Numbered from the stretch's first letter, positions 18,543 to 27,913 are shown. The stretch: 64,000 bases of DNA from Bradyrhizobium sp. SZCCT0148 (GCF_018129985.1 NZ_JAFCKT010000013.1:62001-126000); one strand, 5' to 3'. Numbers and translations are program-made. Notes: generated by a model not told the origin, from the letters alone.

Positions 18543-19069
18543 GGCAGCTTGCTCCTCAGCTGCGGGACCTCGGCCACATCGGTCTGCTGCGACTGTTGAA
18601 GCGCGCGGATATAGGCGATGATGGCCCAACGGTCGTGGGGCTCGACGCGCGCGGCATAGGAATACATCGCGCCGTAACCGTTGGTGATCACGTCGAAGAA
18701 GTGCCGGGCGTCGGCGGCGCGCAGCCGGCTCGAATGAAACGACGGCGGGGCGGGAAAGCCGCGCTGCACGATCATGCCGTCGCCATGGCCGGAGAGTCCG
18801 TGGCAGGGCGAACAGTAGATGCCGAAACGCTCGCGGCCGCGCGCCAGCAGCGTCATGTCGACGGGCGGCGGCGTCGCGACCTGCCGAGCGCGGTCGAGCT
18901 CGCCCTGCGCGATCGCGCCCTTCGGCGGGACCTGGGCTTCGGTCCCGTCCTTGAACAGCGCTGCCTTGGTGAACGTGCCGTAGCGGTTCTGCTGCGTCAT
19001 CGAATGATCGCCGCAGCCGCCGAGCGCGGCCGGGAGCATCATCAAACAGAGCAGCCGGCGGATCGTCAT
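18539..19069 (-). CDS. actE: Alternative complex III subunit ActE, monoheme cytochrome c lipoprotein
   Basis: A 176-aa protein with a lipoprotein signal (lipobox LGGC near residue 20), so it is anchored by lipid in the periplasm. One c-type heme site is present (CSPCH), followed by a plausible Met ligand in MYSYAARV. In alternative complex III ActE is the exit cytochrome that hands electrons to the oxidase. The start at 19069 overlaps the ActD stop (ATGA). Confidence 0.9.
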   Translation of the reverse strand: MTIRRLLCLMMLPAALGGCGDHSMTQQNRYGTFTKAALFKDGTEAQVPPKGAIAQGELDRARQVATPPPVDMTLLARGRERFGIYCSPCHGLSGHGDGMIVQRGFPAPPSFHSSRLRAADARHFFDVITNGYGAMYSYAARVEPHDRWAIIAYIRALQQSQQTDVAEVPQLRSKLP

Positions 19070-19584
19070 GGCAAGCGCAGCTCCGTCACTGCGACGGCAC
19101 CGGCATCGGTGAGCACCGTCCGCAAGTCGTTGGGATCGGCTTCGGAGGCGGCGACCAGGATGTAGCGATCCTGGGTCGCGCGCTCGAAGCCCGGGATTTC
19201 GAACAGGGCATCGTGCAGCCGCGGTAGACGGCACGACCGGAGAAAGGCGATTACGCCGGCGAGGGCGGCGGCAAAGATCCCGACCTCGAAGGGGACGAGC
19301 AGGAAGACCTGCCAGGAATTGAGCGGCCGCCCACCGCTGTCGATCGGATAATCGATCACGGCGCTGTACCATTGCAGGCCGAACGCGAAAGCGGCGGTCG
19401 CGAGCCCGCCGATCAGCATCGCCACCCTTATCCGCGAGCGATCGAGTCCGAGCTGCTCCGCCAGCCCATCGATCGGGTAGGGGGTGAAGGCATCCAATGC
19501 GGCATGACCCGTGCTCTTCACGCGCTGCAGCGCGGCTTGCAGCGTTTCGGCGTCGAGGAACTGCGCTACCAGCGTCGCGGTCAT
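19066..19584 (-). CDS. actD: Alternative complex III subunit ActD (DUF3341)
   Basis: A 172-aa membrane protein of the DUF3341/ActD type. An N-terminal soluble part holds the typical FTPYPIDGLAEQLGLDRSR stretch; two membrane helices follow (about residues 54-73 and 91-116), then a soluble tail around EIPGFERATQDRYIL. ActD packs beside ActC in the complex. The start at 19584 is chosen because it overlaps the ActC stop and gives the family length; the long upstream open frame is an antisense-composition artefact. Confidence 0.9.
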   Translation of the reverse strand: MTATLVAQFLDAETLQAALQRVKSTGHAALDAFTPYPIDGLAEQLGLDRSRIRVAMLIGGLATAAFAFGLQWYSAVIDYPIDSGGRPLNSWQVFLLVPFEVGIFAAALAGVIAFLRSCRLPRLHDALFEIPGFERATQDRYILVAASEADPNDLRTVLTDAGAVAVTELRLP

Positions 19585-20948
19585 GCGGCGGCCTCCTCGT
19601 GGGCGAGTTCGCGCATGTCGAACATCGACACGCTCGGGATCAGCCGCATGAAGAGCAGGAACAGGAAGGCAAAGAAGCCGAGTGGCGCGATCAGGAAGCT
19701 GCAGTCCCAGAAGGTAAAATGGAAACTGCGCCATAGCGAAGGCATGTAGTCGTGCGACAGCGTATTCCAGACGATGAGGATACGCTCGAGCCACATTCCG
19801 ATGTTGATAGCGATGGCGACAAGAATGAGCACCGGCAACGAACGTCGCGCAAACGGCCACCACAGGAGCTGAGGCACGAGGCAGTTGCAGGTCAGGAGCG
19901 CCCAGTACAGCGGCGCGTAGGTGCCGGTGAACTCGAAGCGCACAACGGCGCGGTCGGCATGCTCGCCGCCATACCAGCCCATGAACCACTCGGTCGCATA
20001 GGAATAGAACATCACGATGGAGGCCATCAACAGGATGCGGGCCATCGCGTCGAAATGCCGGGGCGTAATGATGGCCTGGAGGCCGAGCCCCCATCGTATC
20101 CCCGCTGCGAGCACGACGACCATCGCGAAGCCGGAATACATCGCGCCGACCACGAAATAGGGCGGGAAGATGCTCTCCTGCCAGCCGGGCATGAGGCTGG
20201 CGGCGAAGTCGAGGCCAACGATCGAATGGACCGAACAGACCAGCGGCACGCCGAGCGCCGCCATCGTGCTGTGCAGCGTCTGGAGGCGCGACCATTCCCG
20301 CGCCGAGCCGCGCCAGCCGAGCGCGAAAGCGCCGTAGACAAGCTGGGCCCCTCGCCACGGCGCGCGGTCGCGCATGGTGGCGAGGTCGGGGATGAGACTG
20401 ACGTACCAGAACAGGATGGAGAACAGCAGATAGCTGACGATGGCCCAGAAGTCCCAGACCAGCGCGCTGCGCCATTGCGGCCACAGCGCCATCGTGTTCG
20501 GATAGGGCGCGAGCCAGTAGGCATAGATCGGCCGGCCGAGATGGATGATCGGCATCAGCCCGGCGATCGCGACCGCGAACAGCGTCATGGCCTCCGCGAA
20601 GCGGTTGATCGAGGCGCGCCATCGCTGCCGGGTCAGCAGCAGCATCGCCGAGATCAGCGTGCCGGCGTTGCCGATGCCGATCCACCAGACGTAATTGGCG
20701 ATGGCAACGCCCCACACGATGGTGGAGTTGATGCCCCAGATGCCGATGCCGCGGTAGAATAGCCAGACGATCGCGACCAGCAGCCAGAACACGAAGGGCA
20801 GGGTGGCGAGCAGCGCGAGCCACCAGCGCTTGCCGAACCCGGTGAACAGCGGGCCGGCGATGGCCTGGGTGATCGCGACGTCGTCGGCGCGCTCCGCCGA
20901 AATCCAGCGATGCGCGGGCGGCTGTTGCGGCACGAGGACCCGGCTCAT
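19581..20948 (-). CDS. actC: Alternative complex III subunit ActC (NrfD-like)
   Basis: A 455-aa NrfD-family membrane protein with about ten helices and the family features of the quinol-binding subunit (GNAGTLISAMLLL; VCSVHSIVGLDFA; FTGTYAPLYWALL). It oxidises menaquinol or ubiquinol and passes electrons to the Fe-S centres of ActB. The ATG at 20948 overlaps the ActB stop by 4 bp. Alphaproteobacteria use ubiquinone, so ubiquinol is the likely donor. Confidence 0.93.
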   Translation of the reverse strand: MSRVLVPQQPPAHRWISAERADDVAITQAIAGPLFTGFGKRWWLALLATLPFVFWLLVAIVWLFYRGIGIWGINSTIVWGVAIANYVWWIGIGNAGTLISAMLLLTRQRWRASINRFAEAMTLFAVAIAGLMPIIHLGRPIYAYWLAPYPNTMALWPQWRSALVWDFWAIVSYLLFSILFWYVSLIPDLATMRDRAPWRGAQLVYGAFALGWRGSAREWSRLQTLHSTMAALGVPLVCSVHSIVGLDFAASLMPGWQESIFPPYFVVGAMYSGFAMVVVLAAGIRWGLGLQAIITPRHFDAMARILLMASIVMFYSYATEWFMGWYGGEHADRAVVRFEFTGTYAPLYWALLTCNCLVPQLLWWPFARRSLPVLILVAIAINIGMWLERILIVWNTLSHDYMPSLWRSFHFTFWDCSFLIAPLGFFAFLFLLFMRLIPSVSMFDMRELAHEEAAA

Positions 20949-23785
20949 GTCTGCTCCTCCGCGGGGTTGCGCAGGTCGGCCAGATAAGTGGTCCGCGGCC
21001 GCGTGCCGAGATGCCCGAGCAGGGCATAGTGGCGCGGGTCGGCCTTGCCGCGGTTGATCTCGGCGTCAGCCTGGTTGAGGTCGCCAAAGCTGATGGCGCA
21101 CGTCGGGCAGGCGTTCTGACAGGCGGTGCGGACCTCGTCCGGACCTAGCGTGCGGTTCTCGCGCTCCGCGCTGCGCCGCGCGCCGCTGATCCGCTGGACG
21201 CAATAGGTGCACTTCTCCATCACGCCGCGGGCGCGGACGGTCACCTCCGGATTCTTCTGCCCGCGATAGGACTCGGCGCCGAGATTGGCGTACTCCTCGC
21301 CGTCGGCGTAGCCGAAGAAATTGAAGCGCCGGACCTTGTAGGGGCAGTTGGCCTCGCAGAAGCGGGTCCCGATGCAACGATTGTAGACCTGCCCGTTGAG
21401 GCCCTCGTGATCGTGCACGGAGGCCGCGACCGGGCAGACCGGCTCGCACGGCGCATGCTCGCAGTGCATGCAGGGGACCGGCTGGAAGCCGAGTGGCCTC
21501 CCGTTCGCGACCCCGTGATCGTAGACATCGACGCGCATCCAGTGCATGTCGCGTCCCATCGCGATCTGCTCCGGTCCCACGACCGGAACGTTATTCTCGG
21601 CCTGGCACGACACCACGCAGGCATTGCAGCCGATGCAGACCGACGTATCGATCACCATCGCCCAGGCATGGCCGTCGCTCGACTGGATGGTTCGCGGCAT
21701 CAGGCTCGGCGTGTCGTCCGAGGCTGCCGCGGCCGGTGTATGGCCGAGCTCGTAAAGCGGATAGAGTTCGCGAACGTCGTCCGGCGTCCGCACCACGTTC
21801 TGCGTCGTGAGGATCGGCTCCCGGCGGCCGGTTCGCGTGACCGAGACGCCCGCAATGCGCCAGCGATTGTCGGCGCTTCGCAGCGCATAGGCATTGGCGC
21901 CGACGCCATTGCCGATCGCGCCCGCGCTGTGCCGGCCTCCGCCGAGCGTGAGCGTGCCGACGCCGGCGGCGGCCCCCGGTTCGGTCAGAACCGGCACGTC
22001 AAGCGTTCGGTCGCCGGCGCCGATCGTGACGATATCGCCGGAGGCGATGCCGAGCCTTGCCGCGTCGTCGGGATGCAGCGCGAGCGCATTGCCCCAGACC
22101 TGCTTGGTCAGCGGCTTGGGGCACTCCTGCAGCCAGGCGTTGTTGGCGAAGGAGCCGTCCCACAGGCAAGGATCGGAACGCAGGACCAGGGTCATGCCGC
22201 CGGCGTGCGTGTCCTGCGCGTCGCCGCCCGGCATCGGCAGTAGTTGCGGGGCCGCGCTGACGGCGGCGGCGCCGGGCCCGGCGATGACGCCGTCGTGCAG
22301 CGCCTGCTTCCACCACGCCTCGAAATCGCCGGTGGCCGCGCTTTGCCAGGTCTGCCGCACCAGGTCGTAGGCGCTCGCATCCTGCTCCCCGGCGAGCCAT
22401 GCCAGCAGCTCGTGAACGCCGTGGCTGTCGTAGAGCGGCCGGATCAGCGGCTGGACGATGCTCGCGGTGCCGTCGCTGGCGCGCAGATCTGACCAGGCTT
22501 CGAGCGCGTGATGCTGCGGAACATGCCAGGTTGCGAGTGCCGCCGTCTCGTCGACATACTCGCCCATATGCAAACGGAACGGCGCCTGCTGCAGCCGCGC
22601 CCCGAATTGCAGATCGGCCGGCGCGTCATAAACAGGGTTCGCGCCGACGATGACAAGCTGGCGCACGCGCCCCGCCGCGAGATCGCCCGCGAGCTGTTCG
22701 AGGGTGGCGGCCTGCTGGCCCGACGGCGTGCGATCGATCGGCTCGATGAGACGGACTGGTGCATCGATCTGCGCATTGATCCAGTGAACCAGCGCATGGA
22801 TCTCCTTCGACAGCGTTGGTCCCGCCATGACGAGCGCTGCGCCCCTGTGCCCGCTGAGGTCCGTCGACATCTTGCGCAGCAGCGCGCGCTCGCGCTCGGG
22901 GAGCTCCGTTGCGCCTCGAGCTTCACCGAGATCCCCCGCCAGACTCATCGCGAAGCGTTCGATGGCCTCGGGTCGCAGTGCCAGCCGCTGGTCGGCCTTG
23001 GCGCCTGTCAGCGTGAAGCCGCTTTCGAGGCAATAGAGACGCGAGAAGCTGTTGGCATCGCTTCGGCCTTCGGCGAAGCCGCGGCCGTGCCGGATCTGGT
23101 CGGGCCCGTGCCCGATCGGATCGGCATCCAGCGCAACGATCACGCGCGCCTTGGCGAGGTCGGCGACGCCGCGAAGCGGCCGGCCATGCGCGAGCTGGCT
23201 GCCCTGGCGCGCGTTGTCGTCGTCGGTCGGGTCGTAGGCGTGCCACGCCGCGGCGGGGAACGCTTGGAGCAGGGCATCGATCTGGCGGAGCGCGGTCGGC
23301 GATGTGGTGCGGCCGGTCAATAGCCGCAGGCCGTCGCCCTGACGATTGCGGGCGTCGGCGAGCTGGCTTGCCAGCGCACCTTGCAGCGCTTCGCGCGACG
23401 CAATGGCGCCGTCATGAAGGATGGTGCGCGAGCGGTCCGGATCGTAGAGCGACAGCACCGCGGCCTCGGCGAACACGTCGGTGGCGCCGAGACTGCCGGG
23501 ATGGCGCGGATTGCCTTCCACCTTGATCGGCCGTCCGTCGATCGCGGTGACGATGACGCCGCGCCCTAGTCCGGCAAGTCCGAGCGTCGTCGCGAATTTC
23601 AGCGGTTCGCCGGGAACGATCCGCTCCGGCATCCGGACATAGGGCAGGATCTGCTGGTCCGGCTTGCTGCAGGCCGCCAGGCTGCTGGCCATGCCGGTCG
23701 CCAGCAGGCTGAGGGCCTGGCGCCGGTTGAGCTTGCTGCGCCGCGCCGGCTCGGGCCGCGTCGGCAATTCGGTCAGCGGTGGCAT
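20945..23785 (-). CDS. actB: Alternative complex III subunit ActB (molybdopterin-like plus Fe-S domains)
   Basis: A 946-aa fused ActB. Residues 17-42 form a twin-arginine signal (NRRQALSLLATG). Residues 45-670 resemble a molybdopterin oxidoreductase that has lost its cofactor, as in other ActB proteins. The last 250 residues are a ferredoxin-like subunit with four Cys groups (CIGCNACVVSC; CMHCEHAPCEPVC; CIGTRFCEANC; CTYC with CQNACPTC), enough for four clusters. It carries electrons from ActC to the hemes of ActA and ActE. It overlaps ActA by 13 bp. Confidence 0.95.
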   Translation of the reverse strand: MPPLTELPTRPEPARRSKLNRRQALSLLATGMASSLAACSKPDQQILPYVRMPERIVPGEPLKFATTLGLAGLGRGVIVTAIDGRPIKVEGNPRHPGSLGATDVFAEAAVLSLYDPDRSRTILHDGAIASREALQGALASQLADARNRQGDGLRLLTGRTTSPTALRQIDALLQAFPAAAWHAYDPTDDDNARQGSQLAHGRPLRGVADLAKARVIVALDADPIGHGPDQIRHGRGFAEGRSDANSFSRLYCLESGFTLTGAKADQRLALRPEAIERFAMSLAGDLGEARGATELPERERALLRKMSTDLSGHRGAALVMAGPTLSKEIHALVHWINAQIDAPVRLIEPIDRTPSGQQAATLEQLAGDLAAGRVRQLVIVGANPVYDAPADLQFGARLQQAPFRLHMGEYVDETAALATWHVPQHHALEAWSDLRASDGTASIVQPLIRPLYDSHGVHELLAWLAGEQDASAYDLVRQTWQSAATGDFEAWWKQALHDGVIAGPGAAAVSAAPQLLPMPGGDAQDTHAGGMTLVLRSDPCLWDGSFANNAWLQECPKPLTKQVWGNALALHPDDAARLGIASGDIVTIGAGDRTLDVPVLTEPGAAAGVGTLTLGGGRHSAGAIGNGVGANAYALRSADNRWRIAGVSVTRTGRREPILTTQNVVRTPDDVRELYPLYELGHTPAAAASDDTPSLMPRTIQSSDGHAWAMVIDTSVCIGCNACVVSCQAENNVPVVGPEQIAMGRDMHWMRVDVYDHGVANGRPLGFQPVPCMHCEHAPCEPVCPVAASVHDHEGLNGQVYNRCIGTRFCEANCPYKVRRFNFFGYADGEEYANLGAESYRGQKNPEVTVRARGVMEKCTYCVQRISGARRSAERENRTLGPDEVRTACQNACPTCAISFGDLNQADAEINRGKADPRHYALLGHLGTRPRTTYLADLRNPAEEQT

Positions 23786-24426
23786 ATTGTGCAGTCCGTC
23801 AAATGATCCGTGTGGATGTGATAGGTCGCGGCGAGCTTCGCGCCGGCCTCGGCCTGGTCTTTCGGTGCGTGCCAGTTAGGGTCGAACACCGCCTCGGCGG
23901 GACGCAAATGCGGTGCGGGGTTGCGGTGGCAGTCGAGGCACCATTGCATCGTGAGCGGCGCCGCCTGCCGCATCAGCCGCATCTGTCCGACCTCGCCATG
24001 GCAGGTGGTGCAGCCGACGCCCTTGGCGACGTGAACCGAATGATCGAAATAAACGTAATCCGGCAGCCGGTGGACACGCGTCCATGCGATCGGCTGGCCT
24101 TTGGCGAGACTCTCGCGCACCGGCACCAGCATCTGCGCGTTGGTCCAGATCTGCGAATGGCAGGTCATGCAGGTCTCGGTCGGCGGCATGCCGGCAAAGC
24201 GCGCCTTCTCGACCGAGGTGTGACAGTAACGGCAGTCGAGCCCGAGCCCCGAGACATGATGCTCGTGGCTGAACGGCACCGGCTGGTTCCGCGTGACGTG
24301 CTGGTCGGTCACATAGGGCGACCGCATCAATTGATAGGACAGACCGACGGCCAGCACCGGGGTTGCTCCAATCGCCGCGATCACCAGCGTGGCGATCGTG
24401 TTCGCGCCGGGACGAAAAAGCTGCAT
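23773..24426 (-). CDS. actA: Alternative complex III subunit ActA, pentaheme cytochrome c
   Basis: A 217-aa protein with one N-terminal membrane helix (about residues 10-32) and five CxxCH heme sites: CRYCH, CMTCH, CTTCH, CLDCH and CTICH. Five hemes is the number known for ActA. It is anchored in the inner membrane with the hemes in the periplasm and takes electrons from ActB. Its start lies only 28 bp after the stop of the formate-dehydrogenase-like gene, so the two are probably co-transcribed. Confidence 0.94.
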   Translation of the reverse strand: MQLFRPGANTIATLVIAAIGATPVLAVGLSYQLMRSPYVTDQHVTRNQPVPFSHEHHVSGLGLDCRYCHTSVEKARFAGMPPTETCMTCHSQIWTNAQMLVPVRESLAKGQPIAWTRVHRLPDYVYFDHSVHVAKGVGCTTCHGEVGQMRLMRQAAPLTMQWCLDCHRNPAPHLRPAEAVFDPNWHAPKDQAEAGAKLAATYHIHTDHLTDCTICHR

Positions 24427-24454
24427 GCATCGGCCCCCTGCCGTAGCCGTGTCG

Positions 24455-26749
24455 TCACGCGCGAATGCGAACCGGGACCGATTTTGCCGCCGGCGTCTTG
24501 GAGTGCTTGTCGTGGTGCGACAGCGGGATCAGCGGATTCATTTCCGGGTAGTAAGCGCCGACGCAGCCGTCCGGCAGTTTGAACGGAGTCACCTTGAGCG
24601 GTCCCACTTCGCGCGAGACGCCGTCCTCGGCGTCACTGACCAGCGAAACCATCTGGCCGTCCTGCAGACCGGCGCGCGCGATCTCGTCCGGATTCATCAG
24701 CAGCACGTCCCGCGTACCCTCGATGCCGCGCAGGCGGTCGCTGTAGCCGTAGATGGTCGTGTTGAACTGGTCGTTGCTGCGCATGGTCAGCAGCCGGTAG
24801 CGGCCAGCCGCATCGGAAAAGCCGGTCGAGGTCAGCGTGTCCGGCACGGTGAATTCGGCCTTGCCGCTTTCGGTCTTCCAGATCCGTTCGCGGGCCGAGT
24901 TGCCGCGGTAGAAGCCGCCCGGCGTGAACATGCGCGCGTTGAAGTCGTGGAATTCGTCCGGATAGGTTTCGGCGATCTCGTTGCGGATCAGGTCGTAATT
25001 GCCGACCCACGCATCCCAGGCCAGTTTGGGGTAGGACCGCAGCGTCGCCTTGGCGAGACCCGCGACTATCGCGACTTCGGATTTGAGATGCTCGCTCGCC
25101 GGTTTGCTCAGCCCGATCGAGCCCTGGATGCAGCTGAACGTGTCCTCCATGGTGAGGGCTTGCTGCCCGCTCGCCTGAATGTCTTCCTCGGTGCGGCCGA
25201 GGCAGGGCAGCAGATACGCGGCCTTGCCATGGATCAGGTGGCTGCGATTGAGCTTGGTCGCGATCTGCACCGTTAGCTCGAGGCCGCGCCAGGCCTTTTC
25301 CATCTTCGACCGCTCGGGAATGGCTCGCACGAAGTTTCCACCTAACCCGACGAAGGCCTTGACCTTGCCGGCCAGAACGCCTTCGCAGGTCTCGACGGTA
25401 TTCATGCCCTTTTCGCGCGGTGGCTCGAACCCGAACTGCTTGGCGTATTTGTCGAGGGGAACCAGCTCGGGTTTCTCCGAAATGCCGACGGTGCGCTGAC
25501 CCTGCACATTAGAATGCCCACGCACCGGCGAAATCCCGGTGCCGTCTCGCCCGATGTTTCCCTTCAGAAGCAGCATGTTGACGAGCATTGCCACGTTCTG
25601 AAAGCCGTGCACGTGCTGGGTCAGGCCCATGCCGTAGATGCCGATTACGCGGTCTGCCTCGACATAAACCTGCGCGGCCTCCTCAATGACGGATCGGCTC
25701 AGGCCAGAGGCGGCTTCGATTTCCTCCCAGGAAGTCGCTCGGACTTTGGCCTCGAAGTCTTCGGAACCGTGCGTGTGCTGCTCGATGAAGGGAGCATCGA
25801 TGACACGTTTGCCTTGCTGCTTTGCCGCGTCGTCGGCGGCGAAGACATGCTTGCAGATGCCGACGATGACCGCGATGTCACCGCCAACTTTCACCTGGTG
25901 GTACTGGCTGCTGATCTGCGTAGCCTTGCCCGTAAGCATCTCCGCCGGATTCTGGGGATTGATGAAGACTTCGAGGCCCTTTTCACGCACAGGATTGAAG
26001 GTGATGATCTGTACACCGCGCTTGGCCGCGTCCTGGAGTGGATGCAGGAAGCGCGGACTGTTCGATCCCGTATTCTGCCCGAAGAAGAACATTGCATCGC
26101 AGTTGCTGAGGTCGTCGAAGACCACGGTTCCAACGCCAGCGCCAATCAGCTTTTTGAGCGCCACGGACGTCGTTTCGTGGCACATGTTCGAACTATCAGG
26201 CAGGTTGTTGTTGCCATAAACCCGCGCGAACAGGGCATAGAGATAGGAGGTCTCAAGGCTGGCGCGACCCGATGAATAGAACACGACCGACTTTGGATCG
26301 AGAGCCTTCAATTGCGAACCGATAGCTTGAAACGCCTCATCCCAGGAGCAGGGCACGTATTTGTCAGTGGCACTGTCGTAGCGCAGAGGGTGTGTCAGTC
26401 GTCCCTGCTGCTCGAGGTCGTAATCGCTCCAGGAGAGCAGCTCGGTCAGTGTGTGCTGGGCGAAGAACTCCGGCGTGCAGCGGCGTGAGGTCAACTCCCA
26501 AAGGGTCGCCTTGGCGCCGTTCTCGCAGAATTCGAACGTGTGGTAATCGGCCGGCTTTGCCCACGAGCAGGAAACGCACATGAAGCCTTTCGGCTTGTTT
26601 TGCCGGCGAAGGGTATTCAGCGCCGCCGGCGAATCCCACTCTTTGCCGAATATCCGGGCAATCCCTTCGAGAGAGCCCCATCCGCCGGCTGGACCGTCGT
26701 ATTCAACTGTATTGGGAGTTTCGTCGCCAGCCTTGTTCGGTCGCGCCAT
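24455..26749 (-). CDS. YdeP-type molybdopterin oxidoreductase (formate-dehydrogenase-like alpha subunit)
   Basis: A 764-aa FdhF/YdeP-family enzyme. No signal peptide is present, so it is cytoplasmic. Cys58, Cys61 and Cys75 form an N-terminal cysteine group, Cys190 in SNMCHET takes the place of the selenocysteine, and the molybdopterin-guanine contacts (SPVRGHSNVQG) and C-terminal dinucleotide domain (RSNDQFNTTIYGY) are present. Formate oxidation is the usual prediction, though YdeP in E. coli is linked to acid resistance. No beta or gamma subunit follows; ActA does. An exact EcfG promoter lies 45 bp upstream, and FdhD is divergent. Confidence 0.9.
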   Translation of the reverse strand: MARPNKAGDETPNTVEYDGPAGGWGSLEGIARIFGKEWDSPAALNTLRRQNKPKGFMCVSCSWAKPADYHTFEFCENGAKATLWELTSRRCTPEFFAQHTLTELLSWSDYDLEQQGRLTHPLRYDSATDKYVPCSWDEAFQAIGSQLKALDPKSVVFYSSGRASLETSYLYALFARVYGNNNLPDSSNMCHETTSVALKKLIGAGVGTVVFDDLSNCDAMFFFGQNTGSNSPRFLHPLQDAAKRGVQIITFNPVREKGLEVFINPQNPAEMLTGKATQISSQYHQVKVGGDIAVIVGICKHVFAADDAAKQQGKRVIDAPFIEQHTHGSEDFEAKVRATSWEEIEAASGLSRSVIEEAAQVYVEADRVIGIYGMGLTQHVHGFQNVAMLVNMLLLKGNIGRDGTGISPVRGHSNVQGQRTVGISEKPELVPLDKYAKQFGFEPPREKGMNTVETCEGVLAGKVKAFVGLGGNFVRAIPERSKMEKAWRGLELTVQIATKLNRSHLIHGKAAYLLPCLGRTEEDIQASGQQALTMEDTFSCIQGSIGLSKPASEHLKSEVAIVAGLAKATLRSYPKLAWDAWVGNYDLIRNEIAETYPDEFHDFNARMFTPGGFYRGNSARERIWKTESGKAEFTVPDTLTSTGFSDAAGRYRLLTMRSNDQFNTTIYGYSDRLRGIEGTRDVLLMNPDEIARAGLQDGQMVSLVSDAEDGVSREVGPLKVTPFKLPDGCVGAYYPEMNPLIPLSHHDKHSKTPAAKSVPVRIRA

Positions 26750-26793
26750 GATCTTGCTTCTCTTCCGGAACCCGCCAGACCCGGTGCATCGCC

Positions 26794-26818
26794 AACGTAT
26801 GTTCGTGATGGCGGTTCC
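26794..26818 (-). promoter_or_regulatory. Exact EcfG-type promoter of the fdhF-act-cox run
   Basis: On the minus strand GGAAC (26818-26814), a 16-bp spacer and CGTT (26797-26794) match the alphaproteobacterial general-stress sigma factor consensus exactly. The -10 element is 45 bp before the ATG at 26749. The match is direct; use by EcfG is inferred. Confidence 0.65.
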
Positions 26819-27004
26819 TCGGCTCGGCCCTTCTTGCCACTCCGAGAACGGAGATAGTGCTGCGGAAAAAGGCCAACGACACCAAAGTCTTCGATCGGAC
26901 GGCGGATGGCGCGTCTCATTCGCGATAGATAGTTTGCTCGCTGCCGTACCGGAAATCGCGCACTCGGGCGATGTTGATTGGGCGAGTTCGTTCGATAGGG
27001 GCGA

Positions 27005-27029
27005 GGAACCGGGGCGCCCGGCAGAGGTT
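27005..27029 (+). promoter_or_regulatory. Near-consensus EcfG-type promoter of fdhD
   Basis: GGAAC at 27005-27009, a 16-bp spacer and GGTT at 27026-27029, one mismatch from the EcfG consensus, 26 bp before the FdhD start. Its pairing with the exact site on the other strand makes it more believable than alone. Confidence 0.45.
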
Positions 27030-27055
27030 GCCAGACGCCAATCTCGGAGCCGGCC

Positions 27056-27913
27056 ATGGATGATCGCTGCACACTCAACAAGCCAGAGCTGGTCTGGCGA
27101 GGGCGCGATCCGATCCCGTCTTCGCGCAGAGTCGCAGAGGAGCGGCCGATAGCGCTCACCTACAACGGATCGACCTATGCGGTAATGATGGCCTCGCCAG
27201 CCGATCTCGTAGACTTCGGTATCGGCTTTACCTTAAGCGAAGGCATTGTGGACGACTGTGATGACATCCTCAGCATCGACACCGTCGAGCTCGAGCTGGG
27301 GTGCGAACTGCGGATCTGGCTCGGCGGCTCGCATGCTGATCTCCTTGCCAACAGGCGGAGGGCGATGGTCGGGCCGGTCGGCTGCGGCCTTTGCGGAATC
27401 GAGAGTTTGGAGCAGGCCTGCCCACGCCCGGCGCGCGTCGTCAGCCTCGCTGGATTTCACCCGTTTGACATTTTGAAGGCGATGGCCTCGTTGCGGCCGC
27501 TCCAGCAACATAACCAGGCGACGGGCGCGATGCACGCGGCGGCGTTCTGGGGCGGCGATGACATTCGATTGGTCAGGGAGGACGTCGGACGCCACAATGC
27601 GCTGGACAAGCTCGCTGGTGCGATAGCCAGAGCCGGCCTGGAGACGTCGCGGGGGGCTGTCCTCATAACGAGTCGGGTCTCCGTCGAATTGGTGCAGAAA
27701 ACCGCACGCATGGGCGTGCCGCTTCTTGTCGCCGTTTCAGCGCCGACTTCGCTGGCGATCGAGACCGCCGAGCGGGCGGGCGTTACGCTCGTCGCCGTCG
27801 CACGTGACGATGGTTACGAGATATTCAGCCATGCAAGCCGGCTGCTCTTTGAAACGAAAGAACTGGTCTCCGCTGGGGTCGAGAGGCCGGCTCCCGAGAT
27901 GCTTTCCCGCTGA
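27056..27913 (+). CDS. fdhD: FdhD, formate dehydrogenase sulfur-transfer accessory protein
   Basis: A 285-aa FdhD. The sulfur-carrying Cys110 and Cys113 lie in VGPVGCGLCGIESL, and the C-terminal nucleotide-binding region (LVREDVGRHNALDKLAGA, ITSRVSVELVQK) is complete. FdhD takes sulfur from a cysteine desulfurase and sulfurates the molybdenum cofactor of formate dehydrogenases. Its divergent position next to the FdhF-like gene supports a true Mo-dependent formate dehydrogenase. The ATG has GGAG upstream. Confidence 0.95.
   Translation: MDDRCTLNKPELVWRGRDPIPSSRRVAEERPIALTYNGSTYAVMMASPADLVDFGIGFTLSEGIVDDCDDILSIDTVELELGCELRIWLGGSHADLLANRRRAMVGPVGCGLCGIESLEQACPRPARVVSLAGFHPFDILKAMASLRPLQQHNQATGAMHAAAFWGGDDIRLVREDVGRHNALDKLAGAIARAGLETSRGAVLITSRVSVELVQKTARMGVPLLVAVSAPTSLAIETAERAGVTLVAVARDDGYEIFSHASRLLFETKELVSAGVERPAPEMLSR

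Larger units (their letters stand above)
26750..27055. other. Divergent promoter region of the fdhF-act-cox run and fdhD
   Basis: About 306 bp between divergent starts. It holds the exact EcfG-type promoter on the minus strand (26794-26818) and a near match on the plus strand (27005-27029). No gene or RNA is visible in it. Confidence 0.6.

Noticed and set aside
19585-21087. Long minus-strand frame fused ahead of ActD
   Set aside because: The upstream part reads through ActC and ActB in a wrong frame with Arg/Ala/His-rich composition. ActD starts at 19584, overlapping the ActC stop.
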